NCBI RefSeq assembly: GCF_029227915.1
Contig: NC_079878.1
Span: 15,936,001-16,000,000, forward strand
Source of the DNA: Hydractinia symbiolongicarpus
Taxonomy: Eukaryota; Cnidaria; Hydrozoa; Anthoathecata; Hydractiniidae
Reading direction: 5' to 3'
DNA: 64,000 bases
The notes beneath the pieces are model-generated. The model was not told the origin of the DNA. It was given only the letters and a program-made list of their open reading frames with translations, and made no database searches. Shown here in pieces: positions 21,811 through 34,000 of this stretch. Both the position numbers and the translations under genes were made by a program. How positions within the stretch are numbered: position 1 is the stretch's first letter; the number at the start of each line of letters is the position of its first letter.

Positions 21811-21828
21811 AAAAAACCTTGAAGGTGC

Positions 21829-22080
21829 TTACTTGGGTTTTGGGACGATAGAAGCGGGTAACTACCCTTTGCTCACTGCCATGTCACAACTCCCGCTTCC
21901 TGCTGTGAAATAGGCTACCATCTTCATAACATCGCTGGTATCCAGCTTAGTACTAGGGCTCGAGATCCCAAGGAATTTTTTTCCAGCTATCGCGTAAGCG
22001 AAATTAAAACCGAGGTCGACCATGGCCTCATATATCATGTCGATTATCTCTTTCTGTTGGGGAGTAACATTAGAACTCAT
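21829..22080 (-). pseudogene. Conserved small Polinton protein
   Basis: From 22080 (CTATAATAAAGT-ATG): SNVTPQQKEIIDMIYEAM, FLGISSPSTKLDTSDVMKM, FTAGSGSCDMAVSKG. An in-frame TAG at 21862 stands where element 2 has a Trp codon, removing the last ten residues. It is soluble, helical and of unknown function. Confidence 0.6.
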
Positions 22081-22099
22081 ACTTTATTATAGGCCTATC

Positions 22100-22435
22100 T
22101 CATACGAAAAATATCAATATCTGCCTCACGCTTGGTTGATGAACCGCTGGTGGAGGCTGGGTACCCGCGGGTCTCTTACGGATAAAATAGTAGGCACCTA
22201 CCACGAAAATTATTATAGTGGCCAGGCTTCCACCAATGTATACGCCACTGTTTGATTGTATAGAACTCACTCCAGAAGAAGTTTTGACTGGAGGTTGTAC
22301 AGCACCCTCTTTTTGTCTTAGTTCTTCCTTCCTCTTTTTCATCAGTGCGGCTAACTTGCGTCCTTGGGCTACTCTACCAGGATGCTTCACTGGTTTTGTT
22401 ATTACCCTCTCTTCTTGTGATTGTTCAATGCTCAT
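22100..22435 (-). CDS. Single-pass membrane protein with GRVAQGRKLA motif
   Basis: 111 residues. A basic N-terminus with HPGRVAQGRKLAALMKKRK, a linker, one membrane helix (SGVYIGGSLATIIIFVVGAYYFI) followed by RKRP, and a Pro-rich tail. The same layout occurs in element 2 (52781-53122). A paralogue without the membrane helix lies next to it at 22504-22772. Function unknown. Confidence 0.6.
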   Translation of the reverse strand: MSIEQSQEERVITKPVKHPGRVAQGRKLAALMKKRKEELRQKEGAVQPPVKTSSGVSSIQSNSGVYIGGSLATIIIFVVGAYYFIRKRPAGTQPPPAVHQPSVRQILIFFV

Positions 22436-22439
22436 TTTC

Positions 22440-22461
22440 TTATAACTCGTTGGAGTTATAA
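22440..22461. promoter_or_regulatory. Hairpin upstream of the GRVAQGRKLA gene
   Basis: Arms TTATAACTC and GAGTTATAA, loop GTTG. Element 2 has CTTATACGTC and GACGTATAAG here: two base pairs are replaced by two others. Confidence 0.75.
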
Positions 22462-22503
22462 AATCACTTCCTTTTTACAAAAAGATGGAGGGATAAACCT
22501 TGT

Positions 22504-22772
22504 TACTCAAGATTCTTCATAGTCTCTTTTATCCCCGTGAGTATGGACTCAGGAGTATTTAAATCTCTCTCAAAGTATCTCAGGAATTCCCTAAATGTTA
22601 TGGGTTCTTTCTTTGGTGGAGCTATTCCGAGCTTCCTCTGTTGGCGGTTCCATTCGGCTAGTCTCTTACCTGCCGCAACCCTTCCTGGGTGTTTTTTTTT
22701 TGTTTACTTCAACAATTTTTCAATGGTCTCGGTTTGTTGTTGCTTGATAATAATACTACACGCGCTGCTCAT
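22504..22772 (-). pseudogene. Second GRVAAGKRLA protein, frameshifted
   Basis: From the Met at 22772 (overlapping the end of the previous gene by 17 bp) a frame shift in an A run near 22695 separates the start from HPGRVAAGKRLAEWNRQQRK and a C-terminus with ITFREFLRYFERDLNTPES. No membrane helix. The motif is shared with the neighbouring gene, so this is a tandem paralogue. Element 2 has only one such gene. Confidence 0.55.
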
Positions 22773-23344
22773 ATTTTTGTTGATCCTCATCAATCTCTCT
22801 CTTCTCTTCAATGGACTTTGAGAGCTGGGTATGATTAATGGTATGTGCCGCTACCAACAAAGGCGCGAGAAATTTCCCGAATGCCGTATAGACGAGGATT
22901 CCAAGATCAGCCATGGATTCGCGGATTATGGCGTCCCCCTCTAGATCCTAGCGTAGGGCCTCGGGATCATCTAAAGATACAAGGTTGCCGATGGCTTTAG
23001 TATACATACTTATTGCATGGGTACTGAGAGCTCTGGCAGTCTTGGCTCCTTTTTCATGGAGGTCGCGTTCTGTACAGTCATTGTATATTTTCTTGATGAC
23101 CTCGGATGATGCTTTGTCCAAAAATGCCTCAGTATATTTTTTAGGCAGTAAATGTGGCTTGGTCTTTCGTATATCTTTCAATGTTTGATGTTTGTCTATT
23201 TTTTGTTTAACGGCCACTGCTGGTGTCTACAACAACAAAAATATCAGCTAATTCAGACATCTTTATTAATCCTCGTCTACATTTCAAATAATCGAGGATG
23301 ATACAGACATAAGGTAGTAGCACTGCGATTAATAGCAATACCAT
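22756..23344 (-). pseudogene. N-terminally anchored Polinton protein
   Basis: It starts at 23344 (GGAAATAAAA-ATG) with a membrane helix (MVLLLIAVLLPYVCIIL). Then MSELADIF, a frameshift near 23220, a helical region (IDKHQTLKDIRKTKPHLL, KTARALSTHAISMYTKAI), an in-frame TAG at 22948-22950 and a second hydrophobic stretch (ADLGILVYTAFGKFLAPLLV). About 195 codons. The element 2 gene has the same two-helix arrangement. Unknown function. Confidence 0.55.
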
Positions 23345-23403
23345 TTTTATTTCCAGCTTTGTGTAAAGGTGGTGTCTCACAACACCCTTAGATAAAGGTC
23401 GAA

Positions 23404-23901
23404 CTAATTTTTAATGGCGCGGCAACCCTTCTTTTGATTTTCTATTGCCCACAGGGGCTGCATGTTCGTATAATGTAACCGCGCGAGTTGAGTCTCTATA
23501 CTAGGTGGAGCGCCATTTTCTTGATATTTAACCGGCATCTTATGATCGAACTCCCATTGACCTCGGTTTCCCCAGCATATCCGATCTCTAAATTGAGCTT
23601 AGATATGCCCAATAAATGTGCAGATATCGCACCCTAGGTACTCTGTGGATGCTATCTCAGTGTCATTGTTTAGAGCAGCGCGAATCATATTTAGAATTAG
23701 GTTATGCTGATACCCAGGAAAATCACAATCCTTGCAGTGTGATCTCTCTTTTTTATGCGGGCATTTGGTACGTTCCTTTGACGCATTATAACTATCCAAG
23801 CATTTGATACATTGTTTTGTCCGTTGTCCGTCCTCCTTAATCTTAAAATTATCCAAAGAACAAGGTCTTTTACAGTTTGAACAGCATTTAGTCTCCTCCA
23901 T
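23404..23901 (-). pseudogene. HNH endonuclease next to the polymerase, one in-frame stop
   Basis: From the Met at 23901: zinc pairs KCCSNC and CIKC, a Cys/His cluster (KCPHKKERSHCKDCDFPG), then after an in-frame TAA at about 23599 the HNH core WEFDHKMPV and HYTNMQPLW. This is the zinc-plus-HNH organisation of viral and phage homing-type nucleases. It lies directly downstream of the polymerase, and element 2 has nothing like it, so it belongs to the exchanged replication module. Confidence 0.8.
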
Positions 23902-23952
23902 TTTTTGTTGTATACTGATAGTATATACAAACTTTTGGACAAGAGTCGTCAC

Positions 23953-26396
23953 TTATAATTCTAACGGCTTTGTATGAACATCATCCTCATGTACAACTCT
24001 CTTATCATAGAACGCCGATAGCCCAAGCTTATTTTGCTGATATGTGACCATTCCCTGGTTATGAACCCGGAAGCCCACATTTTTACCGGTATCCAGCTCT
24101 CCGTTAAGTGCTCCCATATATCTAGACCACGTCACTTCATTCTGTCTTTTGGACATACCTTTACACGAGAATTTTGTGCCATCTTTACCTTCGACGAAAT
24201 AACATTTGGCTGTTAATCCAATAATTCTGGATCCGATGAATTCTTCTTTAAATAACCCTCCTGTTCTGCTTGAATATTTATCGGTGAATAGCCAGTTTTT
24301 AACATCCTCATCGTACTGCTCGATTAATTCGGGACGAACAACGTCACGTAGATTATCGCCAGAGATTGCAAAATACGCGCTATCGGTATCCATATACACA
24401 TATTCAAAATTTCGTCAATCTACGTACTTATCCAGGAAGTCATAGTAAAATTCGAGCATCCGCAGCTTGGCCAATTGATATACATATATCCCGCATTGGT
24501 ACGCTCTATTAATGGAAACGCCTTGTTTAAGCCGCCTTACTTCGTATGCCTCTCTAGTCTCTTCGAAATCCTCCAGGTATGGGCTCCTCATGGCGGCATC
24601 TACTACCTTTTCATCCTTTGTAAATGTGGTATTGTTATGTCTCGCAAGGTCCTCGATCATCTTTCCGTAGAAGGAAACTAAGCGAATGGTTTACCCCTTG
24701 AGTACTTGAGTAGCTGGTAGCAAGCCGTAATCTTCAACCCACGATTAAGATACCACTTGATTAGGTCAGTACAAAGCAGGATCTTCTCAGGTTTCATCAC
24801 TCCCAACAGCTTTTTAGTGCCTGGAATACGTTTTCGCTCTGTCTTGTTTAAATTCTCGTGCATATGCTGCGGAATTTGATTGTCTACAAATAACGGGGAC
24901 ATCTCACTAAATTTGTCGTACAACTCAGTAGGCACCTCAATATCAACTTGAGCAAACCCGAAAAGCGATCGATCAAGAATGTCTCGCACCAGATCATCTA
25001 TTTTTTCAGCAGGGTCTGCCATTTTTATTAGCTTCTCCTTACCACAAGGGAAATCTTGGAGTAGGGTGCTCGGGTAGAGCATATTGGCGTCATATCCTAG
25101 GATGGTTCTACATTTTTTCGGTTCGTTATAAATAAGTGAGCGAATACCCGTCACATTACTCTCATGGTACATACAAAATACGATAGCTGGGCCACCTACC
25201 ATCCCCGTTTGCAGGAGTTCATAGGCCTCGTTTTTTGTACATATTGTACAATCTTTTTGAACCTCCTTGCATGCTTTGCATAACGCCTTGGTACAAAGAG
25301 CCTCGCATTTATGCTTACAGGGATCACCCGGGGCATAAAACTGCATATCCGGGTTCAACCGCAATGATTTGTTGAGTAGATACCGCATCGAAACACCCGG
25401 AATGTTCACTGTATCTTTTAGAATGTCAATCTCATCCTCGTAGTACGTATTGCGGGTTTTGTCCACAGCTTTTATAAATGGAACTACGTCCGCCATATTG
25501 TATTCGGCTAGCCAATCCAGCATCGTCACGCATTCTCTTTTAAAAAACTCATCTCTGAAAGCCTGGTAATTTTCGGGTGATAGGGTGTTTTTACCACTGA
25601 GAGTGCTATAAAACGCCTCATGATGTACCGGGCCCACATGGTTCAACTTTTCGTAGCATGTTAGCCATTCATATGGAAACACGAGCTTCTCGAGATTGCA
25701 ATCCAATGACTTGCACCATTTTTCATAACTCAGGCCTGGTGCGAGGAAATTCTTAATATCGATAAATTTGAACTTTGAAGTGGTTAGAAACATGTATTCA
25801 TTATCCGCAATCTGTTCGACAAAATATCGCTTTATCATGTTGATATCGTACTTGCCACTGTTATAGCCTATCACCGTCACTTGATTTAGCCATTCGTGCC
25901 AAGCATTTTGAGTTTGTTCCGGGAGCATATCGAAATCATCCGGCTTGGGATATATACGTTCGACTTCTTGGACAATACGGATCTGTCTCTGCTCTAGTTG
26001 CTCGACGAATTTTTGCACAAGCACCTTTGGGTCTTCATTCATGATGAATGTTGGATGTTCCTGTAGGCTATCGTGGATGGCAACACTTACTGGGATATGC
26101 TCTGATATGTATGTCAAATCAGACGTTTGCTGCTGGTTCAATGGTGCCAGGAGAGTCTCGAAATCAAAGACAATGAAGCGGGGATATGGTAGCCGTGATA
26201 TTCGTATACTGTCTTTGTATGGGGCTCATACCCATCGATCTTGTATACAGCCTTACTACCCTCACGTATCACGCGCTCTCCCCCATGCCCACAGAGTGCG
26301 CGGTGTATGTGCCTGCCTGTTTGCTTTGACATGGCCTCAATCCATTGACATGCCGCGTAACTGAAACCCTTATCGGGATAGAATACCTTTTCAGAG

Positions 26397-26398
<2 letters not shown>
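23953..26398 (-). pseudogene. polB: DNA polymerase B (protein-primed type), lineage 1
   Basis: Read from about 26398 downward. The N-terminal nuclease-like segment (GRHIHRALCGHGG, YKIDGYEPHTKTVYEY) is separated by a frame change at about 26140 from a 487-codon frame: exonuclease motif GYNSGKYDINMI, a Cys cluster (CKHKCEALC...CTIC), and palm motif A GYDANMLYPS. A frameshift lies near 24680, motif B FYGKM at about 24655, a stop at about 24412, then motif C YMDTDSAYF. The 5-prime end is lost at the CT tract. It would replicate the element. It is not orthologous to the element 2 polymerase: different spacing and no shared motif context outside the catalytic core. Confidence 0.85.

Positions 26399-26432
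<34 letters not shown>
26399..26432. repeat. (CT)n microsatellite at the break of element 1
   Basis: Seventeen CT units. Recognisable polymerase sequence ends here and unrelated host sequence follows. A longer CT tract lies just outside element 2 (40463-40546). Confidence 0.9.
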
Positions 26433-26435
<3 letters not shown>

Positions 26436-28076
26436 AAATGCGTTTTGTAGCACTTTCGCAACCCAAACTTCACATGCGCATAATAAGTACCTATAATTGC
26501 GCTACCATATCCAGTCCAATCATTTTATGAAGTACATTGTCTAAATGCTGCAGAACAGTGATAGTTTTTTATTATTGCGGAAAATCTAACAAATCTGAGC
26601 CAAAAAATGGCTGCCCAGGTTTTAAAAGTGCCAGAATCCGTGGTTCCAAATTCCCTAAAAGTGTTTTTGGTCCATACGGCTCCATTCGCTCAAGCTTTTA
26701 GAACCACTTGGTGTTACTTTTACCCTTCCGATAACCACTTTATAGTTTTTTGCTCAAATTTTGATTTTTTACGATTTCATAGGTAAGGTGAAGATCGAGT
26801 ATACATATTTAACCCAATGTTCAACGTCGTATTTTGAAACAAAGCGTTTTTCGTGTTTTTTTACCTTAATATGCTATAAAATCCGCAAAAGAAATCAAAT
26901 ATAGTTATAACTTGGCCATTTAATGGCCAAATCTATTTTCTAAGCCTAAGCAAAAAATTAACTTCTGATAAGAATGTTTTCATGTCGAAAATGATTGATT
27001 TTAGGCCTTGGTCCAAATTTTGTAGATGTTGCGAAAGTGCCATATTTGAGAAATGCATGGTCACAGACCACACCCATATTTTTACAAGGAAGTTACTTCC
27101 CTTTTCTTACACACAATGTTAGCACTAATGTGAGTAAGAATATAAAACTATTACCTGGAATTATTGTTTTTACATTAAAACCAACATTCTCTTTGTTATA
27201 AAATGGCACTTTTACCACCTATAGGATGTATTGATCCCTACGCTATTATGTTGTTCGGATAATATGTTAGTAAAAAGTTGTATAATTTTTTTAATATTTG
27301 CTTTAGGATTTATTGTCGCGAAACCTAACTTTTGCGAATTTCTCAAATTTTGCAAATTTTGATCAAAAATCCTGTGAAACGACATTGACAATAATATTTA
27401 AGGACTAAAATTGGTCTATTTTTATTGCTTATTTTGCTTAGTGTTAGCTAACCAATTATAATGTTTGCATGTAAAACTTGAAATCTAAGAAATTATTGTA
27501 GATCATAAGGGTACCGGAGAAATTATACCAGACGAGCAAAAAATGTACCACCTGCCTTTACTGACAAGATAATTTCTAGTACGTTCTTTCTCTTTTCAGA
27601 AAAAAGCGCCATATTTTGACGTGAGAGAAGGTATTATTTAGCAAAAACAAATAGTAGCGAAGGGTTAACAATGTTTATTAATATCTACTATAAGAACAAG
27701 TAAAGGAGTCTTAAACCTCGCGGAGTTTAACTTTGCAGTCCACATAACGTCCAAATTTTATTTTAGGGTTGAGTGCCTTCCAGTATTAGAAGTCCTATAT
27801 AAAAACACTATGAGCGCTCAATAAAAAACTTATCGCCCATTAACAGGCAATTTCCCACCAGAAATAGTAGCCCAAACTTGCGTTAGCCTAGTTTTAACAC
27901 TTAGGCGTCACGAAAGAAGAACAGAGACTAACTGACTAATAGAGAATACAAAAGCGCTAACTCAAAAAAAATAGATGAGACTAAATGTTACATTGGATAA
28001 GTGAAATCTTTCGCCAGCCAACCAAACGCGACCACTATAAACTTAATGGTATATAGAACCAAAACTTTTATATATA
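26433..28076. other. Host DNA, no gene recognised
   Basis: AT-rich. It contains isolated copies of the GAAAGTGCCA motif (27033) and AGCACTTTCGCAA (26449-26461), related to the minisatellite at 40296-40455. No convincing frame or right terminal repeat of element 1 is present. Confidence 0.45.
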
Positions 28077-28589
28077 CAGTTATTTCCTGGTAACTGAAAC
28101 CCCCAAGGGACCAGAGAAAACAGTTATAGACTTAAGCGAAGCTCTCGTTAATTCGAACTTAGACAAAAATAAACTTACAATTGTTACAACCTATAAGTTT
28201 TCACTGAAAGAAATTTCGTATGTCGGTTTGACTTAACCTTGTTGATAGTTCTTGTTCAATAACTCGACTTATTGGGTTGATGTATTTCTAAAGAGAACCA
28301 TTTAAGTACAGCTTTTTCCAAACTTATGGCTACGTTACATACCAGTATTCATTTTTCGAACATTTATTTCCTTAGACATAGACACTGAAAAGTTTTAGTT
28401 ATTGGAAAAAATTAATTTAAGGGGGACCATAAAATAGTTCGAGGAAACGAATGTTCGAGTTATCAGGGATTCGAGTTAACGATTAGTTTTTATAAGGAAG
28501 TATTAAAAAATGTCCAAGGGACCGTAGAAAACAGTTCGAGCTAATAAAAGTTCGAGTTAACCGGTGTTCGAGTTACCGAGAGTCTACTG
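28077..28589. mobile_element. Tigger/pogo-like MITE
   Basis: The right end GTTCGAGTTACCGAGAGTCTACTG is followed by TA. The left end starts CAGTTATTTCCTGGTAACT after TA. Both ends carry CCAAGGGACC and GAAAACAGTT in opposite orientation, plus several GTTCGAGTTA motifs. 513 bp, no coding sequence. The ends are diverged. Confidence 0.55.
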
Positions 28590-29684
28590 TAGACAAATTT
28601 TTTAACAGAATCAACTCATTCTCCCAGTGTAACGTCTTTTTTTAAAGTAAAAGAAATATTGGCAGCTTTTCCAAGCGTTTCCACGCTTGATATTGAGAAA
28701 GTACGGTCAACCTTGTCCCCAGGGCTCTTCTGGACAAAATTGATTATAAGGGAGCCATCCCGTCAGAATGTGATCAGCGAAGAAGAGCCCCGGAGACGAG
28801 GTTGGGAATACAGTATAATCATATTGGGAGGGATATTTGTTAATATATTTTTATTGCTGTTAATACAAGACGTGACTAAAACTGTTTGTTTATTTTGATT
28901 AAATCGTTTGTAAAAATAGTGCTGCTTTAATTCTTAAATGTTCGCAGACGCATGCGCATGATCATCATGAATGTCAAAAAAAAAAAATCAAAAAATCAAA
29001 AATTCGACATTGAACGGACGAACCAATCCTGGGTTACTTTGACCAGCGTTCTTAAAAGCAACATGCGCACAAAATTGCACTAAATATACGTGTTTTTTTA
29101 TTTATCGATTTTGTGTACAGAAGCTAAAAATTTTTTACACATTTTCAATTTTTTGGTAGTCTGGTGATAAAAGATAGCAAATCATGTGACACGCCTAAAT
29201 GTTGATATAGTGGAGCTGTACCTTTTCTTCAGCTTATTTGTTATTTTGTTATGATTTGGAATCGAATAATCGACTATATTACTATTAATTCTTAGAGTGA
29301 TTTTAGTGTAAAAAAAAAGATTGAAAAATTGAAAAAACATGAAATACGATAATCAGAATCTCTTCTTACATAAAAAATACACGTGAATAACGCAAAGTAA
29401 AGTTAAAAATTAACTAAAACCAAGAGACGTACGTGAATTACCTAATCTTTTCATCGAATACACATAAATTAAATTGACGTGGTTATTGTTGAAAAGCTTT
29501 GGAAATCACAGAACATCCAGGATGAACGAGGTTAACATTCGTAAAATTTAAGGGAGGAAAATGTTCAAGCGCTTAAGCTATATAAAGTCAATGCCTTAAT
29601 TAACATTTATGCTTAGTAGGACACAAGTTCGGTGGCCAAAAAAACATCAGCTACAATCACACAAATTAAATATAAAAACCAAAA
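28590..29684. other. Intergenic DNA downstream of the SET-recombinase gene
   Basis: Nothing recognised. A 79-codon plus frame at 28659 with a hydrophobic end has no support from homology or context. Confidence 0.4.
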
Positions 29685-31067
29685 TTATTTTCGGCTTCTC
29701 AATAATCTTCTTTCATACTTGACACGATTAAAAATGGAGTCCATATTAAAAGTATCAAGTAGTTTCCGGCCATCTTCGCTTTTCTCCAGGGTTTCTTTTA
29801 TACGTACGCGATTGATTGGACCAACAGCAATTATGTTTTTGCAACACCCTTTTAATACCGTCGCATTGTCTTTTGAAAACAGCTTTTCGTTGTTCGTAGT
29901 AGCGTTAGAAGAGGGCGGAATAAAATCATCGTCATCATCATTATCATCTTTATCATCAGGAACCTCATCGACCATATGCAAATCACAACCCGCAGTATCA
30001 TCATATCTCTTTATTTTTTCCGCAAAGGTTTCTTTTGGTATCTCTCCCAAAGTTAGATTGGGATCAAGAGTTATATTTTTGCACAATGATCGAACTTTAT
30101 CATATATTTTCCGATTCGGAATTCCACACAACAAATTAAAATAACTTTCTTTTTCCACGACTAGGTTCAGAGACACAAACCCTTTCTTAATTTCCGCGTT
30201 AAAAACTTGTTCAACTTCTTTAATTTCATCAGCGGACCATTTCCGTCTTGGACTGTCAATTGCTTCAACACAAGTTTTTTCACGAACAGGACTCGATTCC
30301 GGATCAACAGCTTTGTATCTTAATAAATTTCCGACACATTTCGCCCCTCTTGCTGTGCTTAACTCTCTCCGACGAACATCGTAATATTTTTTTTGTGTTT
30401 TCTCTGAATGCAGGAGCAAATCAGCCACGTCTTTCGACCCCTGAGGGTGATGCTCTAGGACCGCTGTTGAAGCTGATTTTCTAAATATTGTGCATGTCAA
30501 GTTCCGAGCAGGCTTGTCGCCGCCGTAAACTCCAGCTTTTTGCCAAGAAGCATTAATTTGCCGACTAATGTGTCCAGAGTCCATTTGGCCACCATTAAAT
30601 GATACAAAAAGGTACGGACTTTGTCCAATAACTTGACTTCTTACGCTATCCACGAAAATCTTCATGTAATCGTAAATATGGCGCTGAAGATAAAATTTAG
30701 CTGTTCCATAAAGGCGAGCTGTTTTATGTTTCTTTACACGAATCCGGAACATGTCTCCTTCCCAGCAGTCATTGTTAAACTCTTGCAGAGTCAAATTAGA
30801 ACAAACGCCAGATCTTTGTGTGTTCTGTAAACATATCTGCATGAGCAGATACTCACGCATGCAGCAATAATCTGTCTGACTCAACTGTGGACATGTTGCG
30901 GATCCATATTCACCAAATAATTTAATGGCATTGCGAGCATTTTCCGACGATTCGTATGTTTTTATTTGTTCCGGAGTCAGAAGCACTTTCATTTCTTCTT
31001 CACATCTAAGCGCCTCATGCTCTTTGGCCGCCGGATTGTAAGATTTTGACCAATTTGAAATTCGAAC
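29685..31067 (-). other. Tyrosine recombinase catalytic domain and SANT-like tail
   Basis: The last exon. Box I Arg in NTQRSGVCSNLTLQEF; Lys in RVKKHKTARLYG; box II FRKSAST with the Arg kept but the usual His three residues before it replaced by Thr; His in LLLHSEKTQ and the nucleophile-position Tyr in KKYYDVRR. Then RRKWSADEIKEVEQVF (Myb/SANT-like), an Asp-rich stretch and a basic C-terminus. Related to Crypton/DIRS-like recombinases of animals; exact family not decided. Confidence 0.75.
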
Positions 31068-34000
31068 CTGGCAATAAAACAAAAAAATATGTAGAAAAGG
31101 CAAACACAGTACATGGTTTTAAAATATAATAACCGAAAGAAACTGCGACAATATGATAACGTAACTCAAATCCTTTTTTTTTGAAGTGAAGATATTAAGA
31201 AATCTTAGAAATATTTCGAAGTTTATAGGCAAGCCTTATTTTAGCCACATATTATACTGTTTTACTCTTCCGTACAAACAAGACAAAATACCTTCATCCG
31301 GATAATGTCGTCGGCTGTGTAATTCTTAAGGGAGATTTCGTCATTGATAAGGAAATCATAAAAGTGCATTAACGAGGACAAATACTTCTTCACTGTCAGT
31401 GGTGCATACGATTGTTTTTCGCAGTAATTGGCAAGAAATTCATTTCTAATGATGTTCCGGTCCAACAGGTCTGTCAAGTCATCCGTTGTCATAGCTTTCA
31501 TGACATTTCGAATGTTTGAAACTGCACTAGATGCAGTACTGGCGTCCAATCTACCTCCATCAACTGACGTTAAAAAATTTTCAAAGTTTTTTAAAACTAT
31601 CGCTGTGGAGACTGTTCCACAATCTTGAGCTTCTCTTTCACTCAGGTTGTAAACACGACTTTCGGTTTTCGAATTTGCAACATAAACAGGTACTTCTAGG
31701 TCCACTGTTTCACGGAAATCTGGAATGTTGTTAGCAGCAGCAAGATTTTCACGAATAGCTTGCCTTCTCAAATATTTTGACTCCTGCGTTCTGTCTCGCA
31801 ATGAATCTTTCACATCTCTGAACACAGTAGCATTTTTAAGAAGTTCCGTGTATTCTTCGCCCGTGCGATCTATTTTATGCACGTTCTTAAGGTGCTGGTC
31901 AACCCGTTTTACAACAGCAAAACAATCTGGTATCGGGCATCTACACCTTTTTCGATAATCAGAAACTGGTTTTTTTTTCTCTTTTGTAGAGCTTGTAACC
32001 TTTGCACGTTTAGGAGGCGCCTGTTTCCAAGCATACGTTTTACGAGAATTCCAAAGAAGATTGACAGATTTTGATCTCTCCATCGTCCAATCATGAACTT
32101 GACGCATGTGACGAGGCATATCAAATACTTCCCGTGCGCAATCTTTAATTTGACATTTTTTCTTTTCCTTATTTTTTCGACGTAGACGTTTACTATCTGT
32201 AAAAAAAAGAAAGTGGTAAGAAAGCGATGACAATTATTATAAAATTAAACATAAATGACAGTGTCATACCTTTTTGAATCATTTCAGTTTCCAAATCTTT
32301 TTTACATGCGTCCTTATTTTCGCAATCTAAAACGCTGCCGGTGTCACTGCTACTACTACTTTTTTCTTCTTGTCCATGTAAAAGCAAATCGTCCGCCTAA
32401 ATATAATGTTTGGTTATAAAAACAGAAACATTTAAAAATATTAGTTTTAGTACAGAGAAATGACATACATCCTTGTGTGGTATTTCCATGATCGCGCTAC
32501 ACAGCAAGGCCATTGTTTCTGGAAACAAAACTTTCATCACGTAATCGAAGTACTATAAAGAAGGTGTGATAGTCCTAATATTAATGTACATTCGATAATA
32601 CTGAAGGGTTCTTAAACAAAGTGAATTAAAAATCAACTTACTGAGCTTTTTCTTTTCTTACAAAACATGTCGAGCAGTTTCTCAAGAATACCACCTTCTT
32701 GCTCTCCCGTAAATACATTAAAACCAACCCACATGTTTAATGCAGCTAGTGATAAAAAAAGCATTTGTTAAAATATATAAACAATCACACATAAGGCTAG
32801 CATATTCTTAGCTAAAATACCTCTTTTTCTCGGGCCAGCATTATAGCGGTCATGTCTGCTACACTGCGCCTGAACAAAACATCATCAAAACAGTATATAA
32901 TTTATATTCAGTGAAAAATAACACTTATACGGATACGCATGTTTTTGTTTTCTGTGACCGTCATGTGTTACAATATTCAGTACAGCTGAGTATCTTAATA
33001 AATACCTTGCCAGTGAAAATTTCCAATAATTTATCTTCCATATTCTCAATCATGGAATGCAGTTCTTGAATAGAAATATCTCTTGGCTCTCTAAATTTGC
33101 GGCGTAAGTAAAATTACCAGCTGCAAGTGTGTAGAAAGTCACTTATAGAGAATAGCTAATTAAGTGGTAACGCACCTTTTTTTGTCCGTATTTTTTGTGT
33201 CAGACTGCACCTTATCGTACTCAATCACGTTGCCACGAATATCGTCCTTAACATGATAACAATTGGAAATTATTATTTTTTCCTCATAGAAAAAAAACAT
33301 GCAGATTTTAACTAACCTCTTGCTTACGACAAACATGATCGTCAAAACAGGCAGAGCACATACGCTTGCCGTGGTCTGCGCATTGCAAAGATTTACACCA
33401 TGCAACATCAGTCATGTCTGTACTGCAAATTGTGCAGATCTTAAATGAAAAAATTGTTATATAATGATAATAGTACGCACATTTGTTCATCTTTTTTATT
33501 TACTGCGGGGCTGAGATCTTCCTAAGAAAGAATTTAAACAGTTTGAAAGCACTTAGAAATCCACTCCAAATTACAAATTGTTTAAAAACTTAGGGACGAT
33601 TGTTTAATCTGGAATTGTTTATATATATATATATATATAAATATAATAGCTTAACTAGCTAAATCAAGAGATATATCTTGGTAAAAAACATTACCTCCTT
33701 TTTACGACAGACATGCCCATCATAGCAATCCAAACATATATCTTTTAAATAATCGGCACATTGTTTCGCGTTACAAGGTGCAAGTTCAGTTAGATTCTTG
33801 CAGCAAACAACACACGTCTAAAAGAAGGAATGTGATTACCTCATTTTATACTGGTGGAGCGGGATGGAATAACAACAGTACAAGTAGAAAACTTACCTTT
33901 TTTATATCAGGACATAGATCTATATTCATAACTCCATTCTTGGAATAACAAGATTCTACGCACTTGAAATCTACATTTGAATCTATAAATAATTATCACC

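Larger units (their letters stand above)
12080..26400. mobile_element. Polinton/Maverick element 1, decayed, right end missing
   Basis: Eighteen to nineteen genes are collinear with element 2 (40651-58598) from the small zinc protein to the GRVAxGK and N-terminal-membrane proteins. Capsid, integrase, packaging ATPase and protein-primed-type DNA polymerase B are all present. The left terminal repeat is partial and the right repeat is absent: the sequence breaks at a CT microsatellite inside the polymerase N-terminal region. Nearly every long gene has stops or frameshifts. Confidence 0.9.

Noticed and set aside
26399-26700. Right terminal repeat of Polinton element 1
   Set aside because: I looked for the AACCAACAC units and the AGAGATAGAG end on both strands and found neither.
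28659-28898. 79-residue plus-strand membrane protein
   Set aside because: No conservation evidence or context; may be chance.
33480-33524. Extra exon of the SET-recombinase gene
   Set aside because: Coding-like and phase 0 at both sides, but its donor (GTACTA) is poor and the flanking exons join in phase without it; left out of the model.
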